From positions 1 through 61,918 of the forward strand of contig CADCOC010000029.1 in assembly GCA_902802945.1 (NCBI GenBank): a DNA stretch of 61,918 bases, in the 5' to 3' direction. Positions 17,134 through 24,754 of the stretch are shown one piece after another. A program made the position numbers and the translations under genes. Below the pieces are notes generated by a model. It saw nothing but the letters and a program-made list of their open reading frames with translations. It did not search any database and was not told the origin of the DNA. Numbering within the stretch: the stretch's first letter is position 1; every line of letters starts with the position of its first letter. The DNA is from an uncultured bacterium (lineage in GTDB: Bacteria; Verrucomicrobiota; Kiritimatiellia; RFP12; UBA1067).

Positions 17134-18459
17134 CGGCGTAGACGACTCCGGCGACGCATGCAGTTTGAGTTTCGTCTTAACATGGGCTGCCTGCGAAACA
17201 GGTTCGTTCGCGTTTTTCGGCGCGGCGGCTTGCTTGGTTTCCAATCCGGGAATCTTGAATCGGTCGGCAATCGCACCTGACATCAGCTGGCTCTTGAACG
17301 CGGGAGCGGCATCGGCACCTGACACCTGAGGTACAGACGGCTCGTCATCGGTGTTTGAGGCCTCGGCTACAGGGCGTGTGCCGCGCAGCCGACGGCGGAA
17401 GACAAGGATGACCGTGAGTACAATGGTCGTGACGATCGCTTCGGCGAGGGGCATGTACATTTTGTCGATGTAGCGCGGGAAACCCTGCGTGATGGTTTTT
17501 ACGCAGGCCACGAGCGCAGGCTTGAAGAAGTGCGTGGCCATGTACGCCGTGAGGGCACATTGTCCGTAGAGGGTGATGAGCCACCAGCCGCGCCGGCACG
17601 GAAGGATGTCCGTCAGCACGTAGAGAAGGGCGAGTGCGAGTACGCACCAGCCCATCGCCTGGCAGGTGAAGCTCACGGTGTAGATGTGCTTGATACATGG
17701 AACGGCGAGCGTCAACGCCCATCCCGCACCGAGGAGAACGCCGCCAAGAACGAAGAGGGCCGTCGCCTTTCGTCCGGTCGGCCACTTGCCGCGCAGTATC
17801 TCTGCGCACTGCGCGCCGCAGAGCGCCATTGCGCCGAACATGAGCGTTGTGAGGAACCAGGTGTAGCCGTGCGTCTTGAACGCCGCGCTGCCGTCGGGCA
17901 GGATGGCGTGGAGAACGTTCTGCTCCACGACTTGCGCGATATTGCCGTCTTTCGAGTAGTCGCCGCAGAAGTGCATCAGTGCGCCGTATGCTATGGCAAA
18001 GACGAATGGCATGAGGGCGCGGAGCGCACGCACGGGGATGAGCATCACAAGGGCGGCTATCAGGTAGCCGGCGGCGATGGCCTGAAGCGTGTTGTTGTAG
18101 GGACTGATCTTGAGCGGGTCGAACGTGGCGAGGTCCCCCTGCACGAGCATGCCGCAGAACCAGAGAAGCAGGACGCGTCCGAAGACATGCTTCCAGAACG
18201 CGCCGGTCGCCCAGCCGTCGTCGTCCAGCCGCTTTGACAGCGCGTATGGAACGGCGGCCCCGCAGGAGAAGATGAAGAGCGGCATGATGATGTCCCAGAG
18301 CGTGAAGCCGCCCCAGGCGTGCTTGAACTGCAGCTGGACGGCTTCGGGCATTGTCCAGGCCTTGTTCACGGCCCAGAAAACTGGTCCGATGACCGTGAGA
18401 AGGAGCATGTCGATTCCGCGGAGGATATCGAGCGAGAGAAGGCGTCTATTGTTTTCCAT
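17095..18459 (-). CDS. DUF5009/heparan-glucosaminide N-acetyltransferase-like membrane protein
   Basis: A 454-residue inner-membrane protein. The N-terminus RRLLSLDILRGIDMLLL and WDIIMPLFIFSCGAAVP match the NagX/DUF5009 acyltransferase family, which is thought to move acetyl groups onto amino sugars across the membrane. About ten hydrophobic segments occupy residues 10-365, including a His-containing loop near TM1-2. The last 80 residues are a hydrophilic Pro/Ala/Lys tail that is not part of the family core. The tail's coding sequence overlaps the end of polA in convergent orientation. The start at 18459 fits a leaderless promoter. The substrate is not predictable. Confidence 0.8.
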   Translation of the reverse strand: MENNRRLLSLDILRGIDMLLLTVIGPVFWAVNKAWTMPEAVQLQFKHAWGGFTLWDIIMPLFIFSCGAAVPYALSKRLDDDGWATGAFWKHVFGRVLLLWFCGMLVQGDLATFDPLKISPYNNTLQAIAAGYLIAALVMLIPVRALRALMPFVFAIAYGALMHFCGDYSKDGNIAQVVEQNVLHAILPDGSAAFKTHGYTWFLTTLMFGAMALCGAQCAEILRGKWPTGRKATALFVLGGVLLGAGWALTLAVPCIKHIYTVSFTCQAMGWCVLALALLYVLTDILPCRRGWWLITLYGQCALTAYMATHFFKPALVACVKTITQGFPRYIDKMYMPLAEAIVTTIVLTVILVFRRRLRGTRPVAEASNTDDEPSVPQVSGADAAPAFKSQLMSGAIADRFKIPGLETKQAAAPKNANEPVSQAAHVKTKLKLHASPESSTPSVSLEPIVPDAD

Positions 18460-18465
18460 GGCGAT

Positions 18466-18474
18466 ATTTTACCA
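18466..18474 (-). promoter_or_regulatory. Extended -10 promoter of the DUF5009 gene, leaderless
   Basis: On the minus strand TGG-TAAAAT, six bases (ATCGCC), then ATG. It is back to back with the kinase promoter; the two -10 boxes are 34 bases apart. Confidence 0.62.
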
Positions 18475-18502
18475 CAATGCCGCGGGTCCGTGTAAGGAAA
18501 TG

Positions 18503-18511
18503 TGATATACT
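18503..18511 (+). promoter_or_regulatory. Extended -10 promoter of the kinase-sigma operon, leaderless
   Basis: TGA-TATACT, six bases (ACGCGC), then the ATG at 18518. No clear -35 box. The -35 position would overlap the upstream part of the divergent promoter. Confidence 0.68.
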
Positions 18512-18517
18512 ACGCGC

Positions 18518-19996
18518 ATGGAAAAAGCGGCGACAGACTCTTATGCCATTGGCAACATTGGTGCTTACCGCATTGTGCGTCTGCTGGGATATGGCGGCAT
18601 GGGGACGGTGTACGAGGTGGAGGACGTTGCCGGTGCGCATCTTGCGCTGAAGCTTTTCACGGGCGGCGCGAAAAACCAAGAGTTTCTCGAGAAACGTTTC
18701 CGGGCCGAGGCGAAGATCCTGGCCATGTTGGATCATCCGCATCTTGTGAAGGTACGGGACGTGGGCGTGGACGAGGCAACGGGAAATCCGTGGTTTACGA
18801 TGGACCTGGTGTTGAACGCGGAGGGAGATCCGGAGACACTGGAGGATGCGCGTCGGCGCGGCGGCATCTCGAACGTGCAGGCACTGTGCTGGTTCCGCGA
18901 ACTGGCGGATGAACTTGATTACCTTCATGCGCGCGGCATCGTGCATCGTGACGTAAAGCTCGAGAACGTACTGATTGATGATGGTGGCCATGCCGTGCTC
19001 TCCGACTTCGGCATCTCCCGCATCTTCGACGACAGACTGCGCATTCGGCTGGACGTAACGACGACGTTCATTGACGGGCAGACAACCGGTACGCGTCCGG
19101 TGATGGGCACTTACTTTTATCTTGCGCCCGAAGTACGAGCCGGACAACCCGTGACGCCGGCATCAGACTGGTATGCGCTTGGCGTTCTCTTTTTCCGCCT
19201 TTTGACGGGCATGTGGTACGAGTCGCCGAAGACTCCAACGGAGGCGAATGTCAGAAAGGCTACATCTCCATTCGACATGTTGCTGGCATTTGATCCGTTC
19301 TGGCAGACGAATCTTCCAAGGCTCCTTTCTGATGATCCGAAGATGCGCACGATTGTGGGGGTGAAGCATGGAACAAGTCGCAGACGGTGGATGTTTTTGC
19401 TCGGACTAGGCACCCTTGCGGCAGGTGTGCTGATTGCGGTGCGCACTGGTAGCGAGAACGCCCATCCACCGCAGGGCGTGCTGTGGGTTTCGAACCTGCA
19501 GGACATGCAAAACATCGCCCCTGGCGGCGTGACCTCAGTTGTCGTGAAGGCCGCCATGAAGCGTGTTTTGGTCGATCAGTTCAAACGGTGGCCGGATCTT
19601 CGACATGTCACGGTGGAGGAAGGCGTGGAATTGGTCGATGCGGCGGCATTCTTCGGTTGTCCGCAACTGGAGACGGTTACGCTTCCCGACTCGCTGAAAC
19701 ATGTGGACAGCTATGCGTTTGGCGATTGTTTCGCCTTGCGTGAGGTAAGGTTTGGAAAAGGTCTCATCGACGTGGGGCAGGCGGCGTTCGGGGGATGCTC
19801 AAACCTTATGCACGTTTACTTCGCAGGCGATGCGCCCGTTGCGCGAGGCACACGCATCTACGTGCGTACGCCTACCAACCTCGTCAACCATGTCCAGCCC
19901 ACCGCCAAGGGCTGGAGAACGACTTGGCCGCCCAACGACGCATTCGCCCGAAAAGTGGAGGTTGGTCATTCGACAACCGACAACCCTAACGACTAG
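18518..19996 (+). CDS. Membrane serine/threonine protein kinase with C-terminal leucine-rich repeats
   Basis: A 492-residue Hanks-type kinase. Gly loop GYGGMGTVYEV (about 24-34), ATP-binding K45 (LALKLF), catalytic loop HRDVKLEN (H143-R144-D145), DFG at 163-165 and APE near 203-205 are all present, so it should be active. The C-lobe is short (ends about 275). A basic stop-transfer and one TM segment (about 291-309) lead to an outside domain with three to four BspA-type (LRR_5) repeats (about 350-440), for example FFGCPQLETVTLPDSLKHV and AFGGCSNLMHV. Predicted arrangement: cytoplasmic kinase, extracytoplasmic LRR sensor. An ECF sigma gene starts 12 bases after its stop. Confidence 0.9.
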   Translation: MEKAATDSYAIGNIGAYRIVRLLGYGGMGTVYEVEDVAGAHLALKLFTGGAKNQEFLEKRFRAEAKILAMLDHPHLVKVRDVGVDEATGNPWFTMDLVLNAEGDPETLEDARRRGGISNVQALCWFRELADELDYLHARGIVHRDVKLENVLIDDGGHAVLSDFGISRIFDDRLRIRLDVTTTFIDGQTTGTRPVMGTYFYLAPEVRAGQPVTPASDWYALGVLFFRLLTGMWYESPKTPTEANVRKATSPFDMLLAFDPFWQTNLPRLLSDDPKMRTIVGVKHGTSRRRWMFLLGLGTLAAGVLIAVRTGSENAHPPQGVLWVSNLQDMQNIAPGGVTSVVVKAAMKRVLVDQFKRWPDLRHVTVEEGVELVDAAAFFGCPQLETVTLPDSLKHVDSYAFGDCFALREVRFGKGLIDVGQAAFGGCSNLMHVYFAGDAPVARGTRIYVRTPTNLVNHVQPTAKGWRTTWPPNDAFARKVEVGHSTTDNPND

Positions 19997-20008
19997 CCAC
20001 TAACCACT

Positions 20009-20605
20009 ATGTTTCCCGACACTCCACAAACCTTGCTCCGCAAGATTGCCGAATACGCGAACGGCGACGATGCCGCCGAATGGGCGCGGTTTGTCGAGCT
20101 GTATACGCCGGTGATCCGTGCGTTCATAGGCGCGCGTGGTGACGAGGCGCCTTCAGACGTGGACGACGTCGTCCAAGAGATCTTCGTTCGGCTGGTGAAC
20201 GTCTTACGCGCCGGAACATATCGCCCTGAGAAAGGCCGTTTCCGTGCCTATTTAGGAACAATGGTGCGCCGTCTGTTGATTGACCGGCATCGCCGTAGCC
20301 TTGCACGCGGTGCAGGGGAAACTGTCTCTGCCGAAGAAGTGGAGATACTTGATGAGACGCCCGACGCGGCGGCCTACGTGGACATGCATCTCTTGATGGC
20401 GCGCCATGCAGCAGCAGTTGAGCATGTCCTTTCGAGAACCATGCTTGACACCCGCACCGTTGCGGCATACCGCGCTTACGCGCTTGACGGCGAACCTGCT
20501 GCCGATGTCGCCACGCGCCTGGGAATTACACACAATGCGCTTCGCCAGATCAAATATCGCGTTGACCGCATGATCGCCGCCGTCGAGGCGGCGTACGGGG
20601 AGTAG
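20009..20605 (+). CDS. ECF-type RNA polymerase sigma factor
   Basis: A 198-residue sigma factor with only regions 2 and 4. Region 2 (about 20-95) includes FVELYTPVIRAFIG, SDVDDVVQEIFVRL and RAYLGTMVRRLLIDRHRR. Region 4 (about 130-195) includes the helix-turn-helix GEPAADVATRLGITHNALRQIKYRV. No anti-sigma gene is adjacent. Its partner is more likely the upstream membrane kinase, as in PVC-group ECF families linked to Ser/Thr kinases. No Shine-Dalgarno sequence is seen, and the 12-base gap implies cotranscription. Confidence 0.92.
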   Translation: MFPDTPQTLLRKIAEYANGDDAAEWARFVELYTPVIRAFIGARGDEAPSDVDDVVQEIFVRLVNVLRAGTYRPEKGRFRAYLGTMVRRLLIDRHRRSLARGAGETVSAEEVEILDETPDAAAYVDMHLLMARHAAAVEHVLSRTMLDTRTVAAYRAYALDGEPAADVATRLGITHNALRQIKYRVDRMIAAVEAAYGE

Positions 20606-20736
20606 GAGCGAGGCATGAAAGATTTTTTATTTTCCCCATAACACTTCGCATTCTGTTGCGTATTACTTGTTTGATGGCTGGGTGTCTGGCCAGTTTTATA
20701 TTCTTCTAATACAATCGATTAATAGTAGAAAAAGCG

Positions 20737-20973
20737 ATGAAGAAAGCGATAAAATCAGTTTTCAACGGAAAACTGCACATGAACAGGTGGAAAGCCATCG
20801 TGTTTGCGGTACTTGCGCCCGTTGTCGTTGGATGTGGAAACGATAAAGAATCTCTTGAGGCAGTGAAGGCCGCAAATGGGGAGCATAGCCGCTTTGCTAA
20901 CGTAAGTTTTTACCCAACGATAAGGGGCGCGATTATCTATCCGCTTTGGCAGGCGGTGGTCTTCTGGGTGTGA
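20737..20973 (+). CDS. Small lipoprotein, apparent deletion derivative of the downstream gene
   Basis: A 78-residue predicted lipoprotein; a second possible start is M15 (MNRWKAIVFAVLAPVV). The lipobox is VVGC. The last 15 residues (GAIIYPLWQAVVFWV) almost repeat the end of the next protein (GAMIYPLWQAVAFWA), and the two are close to 90% identical at the DNA level over about 50 bases. The middle 180 residues of the longer protein are absent. It is therefore either a truncated duplicate or a minimal family member. Function unknown. Confidence 0.55.
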   Translation: MKKAIKSVFNGKLHMNRWKAIVFAVLAPVVVGCGNDKESLEAVKAANGEHSRFANVSFYPTIRGAIIYPLWQAVVFWV

Positions 20974-21006
20974 TTTGATGAACTCAAAAAAAGAAGGAGA
21001 AAGAAA

Positions 21007-21795
21007 ATGAAAAAGACGATAACAACTGTTCAATCAAATGATGAGAGAGCGATTAGGGGTACTGATCACGACAGTCCTCCCATTGATCGCTCTGGAAAAC
21101 ATTGGATGCGGATAATTCTTTGCATATTATTGCCACTCTTTGGGATTATAGGGTGTGGCAAAAGCGAATGGAAAGACGGGGACAGATTTACAGGAGGTGT
21201 TATTGGTGCTGATATTGATCTAAGTTATAACGAGGCTGATTTTTTGTATATGCAAAGTTATAAAGAAAGCTTTGGATTATATACCGGGGGCGGATATTTT
21301 GGAGGAGAGGGCACATATATTCCATCCGATTGGGCGTGTAGCAAGCGCGGTGCGGCTGTTTCAATGGCAAGGGAGGTTTTTACTTATAGTTTTAAGAATT
21401 ATTTTATGCTAGATGGTGTTTCTGGTTTTATATATAATGTAGGATATATTTTTTCAGTTCCACATAAGATCATTAGAGGTTTAAGATGTATGGATGGCGT
21501 GGTTGGCTATTTGGGGGCTCTTTTCAAATTGGCATGGGGTACGGCTGCTGCAGCTGTAGGCGTGGTTGCTTCGCCGATTATCAATACGGTCGTTCATCCT
21601 TTTGAGACATTGGCAAATCTTACCGTGGGAATCATACATGTTGACGGCATTGAGTTCCTCGGTATTCATCCGAGCGGGTCAAATTGCGGATGGTTTGGTT
21701 ATGTGGTGCGGACCAACATTATTGCTTCGCTTTGGGACCTCGTGTGGGGCGCGATGATATATCCGCTTTGGCAGGCGGTAGCGTTCTGGGCGTGA
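21007..21795 (+). CDS. Lipoprotein of unknown function
   Basis: A 262-residue protein that I do not recognise. A hydrophilic N-terminus precedes a lipoprotein signal (RIILCILLPLFGIIGC), so the true start may be M34. The mature part has a Gly/Tyr-rich stretch, then hydrophobic segments (GYLGALFKLAWGTAAAAVGVV and the C-terminal NIIASLWDLVWGAMIYPLW, each given in part). Base composition is clearly lower in GC than the flanking core genes, which suggests recent acquisition. GAAGGAGAAAG upstream is a strong ribosome-binding site. Its C-terminus is shared with the 78-residue neighbour. Confidence 0.65.
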   Translation: MKKTITTVQSNDERAIRGTDHDSPPIDRSGKHWMRIILCILLPLFGIIGCGKSEWKDGDRFTGGVIGADIDLSYNEADFLYMQSYKESFGLYTGGGYFGGEGTYIPSDWACSKRGAAVSMAREVFTYSFKNYFMLDGVSGFIYNVGYIFSVPHKIIRGLRCMDGVVGYLGALFKLAWGTAAAAVGVVASPIINTVVHPFETLANLTVGIIHVDGIEFLGIHPSGSNCGWFGYVVRTNIIASLWDLVWGAMIYPLWQAVAFWA

Positions 21796-22060
21796 CATTT
21801 CGTCCTTTGTTTGGGCGCATTACAATCATACGTATTGGGATTGGAAACAACCAAAACAACTTTCAAGAACAACATTATCCTGCGGACGCACCTTGAACAT
21901 TCAGGATCGTGATAGTTTGAGGATTGGCAAATGGGCGCGGGCGAGTTAGCCCGCGCGCCAAAGGTAAGTTGTTTTTAAACAGTTGTTTCCATTTAACGGA
22001 AGGCGTTGCCGTGAATTACGGAGATGCGCCCCCTGGTTGATTTCATGAAAATCTCCTTGG
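21796..22060. other. Intergenic region with one GC-rich palindrome
   Basis: No gene is seen between the lipoprotein and the promoter of the hydrolase gene. The only clear structure is the palindrome listed separately at 21935-21956. The rest is AT-rich and without obvious coding potential. Confidence 0.5.
21935..21956. repeat. REP-like GC palindrome
   Basis: GCGCGGGC, loop GAGTTA, GCCCGCGC: a perfect 8-bp stem. It resembles the palindromes found inside the next gene. It has no T run, so it fits a REP element better than a terminator. Confidence 0.6.
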
Positions 22061-22088
22061 TTGCGGGAGGCCGAATATATGATATAAT
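22061..22088 (+). promoter_or_regulatory. Promoter of the BioH-like hydrolase gene
   Basis: TTGCGG (22061-22066), a 16-base spacer ending TGA, then TATAAT (22083-22088), the consensus -10. The predicted leader is about 100 bases to the ATG at 22195. Confidence 0.7.
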
Positions 22089-22194
22089 ACGCGGCGACAA
22101 GGAAAATTAGTCGAACGGTAATGGTAACGGCAACAACTAGATTGGCGAGGTCGCGGGACGCATCGCGGCTCGCGCGGTGAAGGAACGTCATAAA

Positions 22195-23115
22195 ATGGCT
22201 GACGGAGATTACGAGCGCGGCCGTAGCCGCGAAATCGGTGCCATTGCCGCCGAACTGAAGCGGCTTGCCGCTGCCCGGGAGGGCCTCAACGGGCGAGACA
22301 CCCGTTGTCCCAGTGCGGAAGGGCCGCGCTTGTCGCGGCCGCAAGTTTTCGTGCTGAACGGCTGGGCGGCGAGCCCGCATGCGTGGGACTTGTGCAAATT
22401 TATGTGCCACCCGACTGGGACCACGGGCGTCTCGCCCGTTGCAAGCGCGAACCCTCCTCGTCTCTTCGGCTATGTGGAGCAATTGGATGGCGAGCCGGAA
22501 AAGGCGATAGAGAGCGTGGAGCGCTGCGTCCTTGTGGGCTGGTCGATGGGCGGAAGCTCGGCGCTGCGTCTTGCCGCACGTTGGCCCGAGAAGATTGCCG
22601 GACTTGTGCTGGTCGCGGCCACGCCGCGCATGATGGAGGACAAGGCGACTGGCTGGAAGGGAATGTCCCCGCGTCGGCTTGAGGCTTTGCGCTACGGTCT
22701 CGTGATGACGCAGGGAGTGGGAATGTTCGGCGTTCCAGAGGGGAAACCGAATCCTTATCTCCTCGACGCCCCCGCGAATCTCGAGCGTGGGCTCAAGTAC
22801 CTGCTGGAGACCGATCTGCGGGCCGATCTGGAACGAGTTTTTCAGAGAGAGTGCTTCGAGCAGCAGTCGGGACAGCAAGCGTACAACAACAAGATGTACG
22901 CGCGCCGTTCATTGGCCGTACACATCTTCCAGAGCGAACACGACGGCGTTGTGCGTGCCGCGAATGCCGACTATCTTCAGAAAGTGTTCCCGCAGGCGTC
23001 CGTGACGATTGTTCCCGGCACGGAACATGCCTTGCCCATTTTCATTCCGGAGTTGATTGATGAAGCCGTTGATTCTTGCATCCGGCTCGCCGCGGCGGGC
23101 CAAGATATTGCGTGA
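22195..23115 (+). CDS. BioH-like alpha/beta hydrolase
   Basis: An alpha/beta-hydrolase of about 306 residues, similar to pimeloyl-ACP methyl ester carboxylesterase. The nucleophile elbow GWSMGG is typical of BioH. The catalytic Asp is probably in FQSEHDGVV, and the His in GTEHALPIF. The recognisable fold starts only at QVFVLNGWAASPHAWDL, about 50 residues in. The preceding codons contain several GC-rich palindromes, and a further palindrome encodes TGTTGVSPV inside the fold. AAGGA 11 bases upstream supports the ATG at 22195; GTG at 22177 is an alternative. The 3' end overlaps maf by 56 bases. Substrate uncertain. Confidence 0.8.
   Translation: MADGDYERGRSREIGAIAAELKRLAAAREGLNGRDTRCPSAEGPRLSRPQVFVLNGWAASPHAWDLCKFMCHPTGTTGVSPVASANPPRLFGYVEQLDGEPEKAIESVERCVLVGWSMGGSSALRLAARWPEKIAGLVLVAATPRMMEDKATGWKGMSPRRLEALRYGLVMTQGVGMFGVPEGKPNPYLLDAPANLERGLKYLLETDLRADLERVFQRECFEQQSGQQAYNNKMYARRSLAVHIFQSEHDGVVRAANADYLQKVFPQASVTIVPGTEHALPIFIPELIDEAVDSCIRLAAAGQDIA
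22216..22439. repeat. Four REP-like palindromes inside the hydrolase gene
   Basis: Perfect stems at 22216-22231 (CGCGGC/GCCGCG), 22287-22307 (CAACGGG/CCCGTTG), 22322-22340 (GGCCGCG/CGCGGCC) and 22423-22439 (ACGGGCG/CGCCCGT). All stay in frame and add codons that normal BioH proteins lack. Confidence 0.7.
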
Positions 23116-23608
23116 CCTAGGCGTAGAGTTCGAGATCGTGAAGACCGAGGCCCCGGAGGTCTCTATTCCGCACGATCCTGTGCGCACGGTCACGGAAAAC
23201 GCTCGTGAGAAGTTGCATGCGGCCCAACAAGAGGGGCGAGCCATTCTCGCCGCCGATACTATCGTGTGGTTCAACAACCGCATCTACGGCAAGCCTCGCG
23301 ACTTCGACGAGGCAAAGGAGTTCCTGCGCGAACTTTCCGGCCAGACGCATGTGGTTTTTACGGGCGTCGCGTTCCGCGCAGAGGACGGGGCGGAGCGGAC
23401 TGCCTGTGTTGAGTCGCGAGTCACGTTCCGTGCGCTGTCCGAGGAGATGATTGACGAATATGTTGCCCGCGTCCATCCCACCGACCGTGCGGGCGCATAC
23501 GACATCGACGAATCAGGCGACCTCATAGTGGCCTCATACGATGGATCCTACGAAAACATCATGGGGCTTCCTGTGGAACCGCTGCGCGATTTCGGCATTT
23601 TGAGGTAG
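23060..23608 (+). CDS. maf: Maf-family nucleotide pyrophosphatase
   Basis: A 182-residue Maf/HAM1-like protein that hydrolyses non-canonical nucleoside triphosphates and is linked to septum control. The signature LILASGSPRRAKIL is at the N-terminus, with AADTIVWF and YDIDESGDL (in other Maf proteins, YxIqgxga) downstream. The start ATG at 23060 lies within the end of the hydrolase gene, in a different frame, implying coupled expression. Length is normal. Confidence 0.92.
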   Translation: MKPLILASGSPRRAKILRDLGVEFEIVKTEAPEVSIPHDPVRTVTENAREKLHAAQQEGRAILAADTIVWFNNRIYGKPRDFDEAKEFLRELSGQTHVVFTGVAFRAEDGAERTACVESRVTFRALSEEMIDEYVARVHPTDRAGAYDIDESGDLIVASYDGSYENIMGLPVEPLRDFGILR

Positions 23609-23641
23609 TGTCGGAATTTTCAAAAAAGTTAATTTGCCGTC

Positions 23642-23670
23642 TTGACGGCGCACGGTTTTTTTGATTAACT
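23642..23670 (+). promoter_or_regulatory. Promoter of rplM-rpsI
   Basis: TTGACG (23642-23647), a 17-base spacer ending TGA, then TTAACT (23665-23670). Predicted start near 23677, giving a leader of about 115 bases. Confidence 0.62.
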
Positions 23671-23711
23671 ATACCACTCACACGCGGAATCGGCTGACGA
23701 AGTCGGTTCCC

Positions 23712-23734
23712 CGCAGACGGGAGTTCCGTCTGCG
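23712..23734 (+). promoter_or_regulatory. Hairpin in the rplM leader
   Basis: CGCAGACGG, loop GAGTT, CCGTCTGCG: a perfect 9-bp stem inside the predicted 5' leader of rplM, preceded by a weaker GGAA/TTCC stem. It could be a ribosomal-protein autoregulatory site or simply another REP-like palindrome. Confidence 0.45.
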
Positions 23735-23791
23735 CAAACGGACAAAACCTCGCCGCGGCGGGGCACAAAGCCACATGAAAAGGAAAGAAAC

Positions 23792-24223
23792 ATGCAGAAA
23801 AGCACTCGTCCAGCGAACCCCGGCGACAGCCGGAAGTGGTTGCTGGTGGACGCGAAGGATCAGGTTCTTGGTCGCCTCGCCGTCGTGATCGCGAACAAGC
23901 TTCGCGCGAAAGACTCCCCCTCGTTCGACCCCTCCGTGGACGCCGGCGCGTTCGTGATCGTGGTCAACGCCGCCCAGGTGAAGCTCACCGGCAAGAAGGA
24001 AACGCAGAAGGACTACCAGCGCTATTCCGGTTACCGGGACGGCCTGAAGCACTTCTCGGCCGCAACGATGCGCGCGAAGCATCCCGACCGTATGATCAAG
24101 GAAGCCGTCTGGGGCATGCTCCCCAAGAACACCATCGCGCGCAAGATGATGACGCGCCTGAAAGTGTTTGCGGGCCCTGAACACACCCACGCGGCTCAGA
24201 AGCCGGAAGTGATCACGCTCTAA
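23792..24223 (+). CDS. rplM: 50S ribosomal protein uL13
   Basis: A 143-residue uL13. Conserved features are RKWLLVDAKDQVLGRLAVVIANKL, given in part, then DAGAFVIVVNA, KLTGKKETQKDYQRYSGY and AVWGMLPKNTIARKMM. It is needed early in 50S assembly. The ribosome-binding site is AAAGGAAAG. It is 13 bases from rpsI, the normal pairing in bacteria. Confidence 0.96.
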   Translation: MQKSTRPANPGDSRKWLLVDAKDQVLGRLAVVIANKLRAKDSPSFDPSVDAGAFVIVVNAAQVKLTGKKETQKDYQRYSGYRDGLKHFSAATMRAKHPDRMIKEAVWGMLPKNTIARKMMTRLKVFAGPEHTHAAQKPEVITL

Positions 24224-24236
24224 GGAGATTTTAGGA

Positions 24237-24638
24237 ATGGCTACCAAGAAAGTGATTTCCGCCGGAACCGGTCGTCGTAAGACCGCCTGCGCGCGCGTGA
24301 CGCTCGCTCAGGGCGACGGCAAGTGGACCGTCAACAACGTGGCACTCGAGGAGTACATCACCTCAGAGGCGCTGCGCGACTACCTCAAGCAGCCGATCGC
24401 GATCTCCGGATTCGACGCGTCCTCAGTGGACGTGATCGTGTTCGCGAAGGGAGGCGGCTGCAGCGGCCAGGCGGGTGCGATCCGCCACGGCCTCGCCCGC
24501 GCCCTCGTGGCGGCGGACGGCAACCTGCGCGCCGCGCTCAAGAAGGCCGGCTGCATGACGCGCGACAGCCGCATGAAGGAGCGCAAGAAGCCCGGTCAGC
24601 CCGGCGCCCGCAAGCGCTTCCAGTTCTCGAAGCGTTAA
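24237..24638 (+). CDS. rpsI: 30S ribosomal protein uS9
   Basis: A 133-residue uS9 with GTGRRKTACARVTL at the N-terminus, then GGGCSGQAGAIRHGLARAL and the C-terminal KERKKPGQPGARKRFQFSKR, whose tip reaches the P-site tRNA. Typical length and order after rplM. A strong hairpin terminator follows. Confidence 0.96.
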   Translation: MATKKVISAGTGRRKTACARVTLAQGDGKWTVNNVALEEYITSEALRDYLKQPIAISGFDASSVDVIVFAKGGGCSGQAGAIRHGLARALVAADGNLRAALKKAGCMTRDSRMKERKKPGQPGARKRFQFSKR

Positions 24639-24692
24639 TTCGGGATCCTCCGTCCTGCCGCGCGTCCGCGCGCGCAGGGCGAAGCTTGCATT

Positions 24693-24728
24693 GGGCCGCC
24701 GTGGAAGTTCTGCTTCCAGCGGCCCTTT
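24693..24728 (+). terminator. Terminator after rpsI
   Basis: GGGCCGC-cg-TGGAAG, loop TTCTG, CTTCCA-GCGGCCC, then TTT. A long, almost unbroken stem between rpsI and the helicase gene. Confidence 0.75.
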
Positions 24729-24754
24729 GCGTTCACAGATTTGAAGAAGGCACT

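Noticed and set aside
24323-24754. N-terminal extension of the helicase reading frame
   Set aside because: It runs out of frame through rpsI and across a strong terminator hairpin; the ATG at 24755 has a ribosome-binding site.
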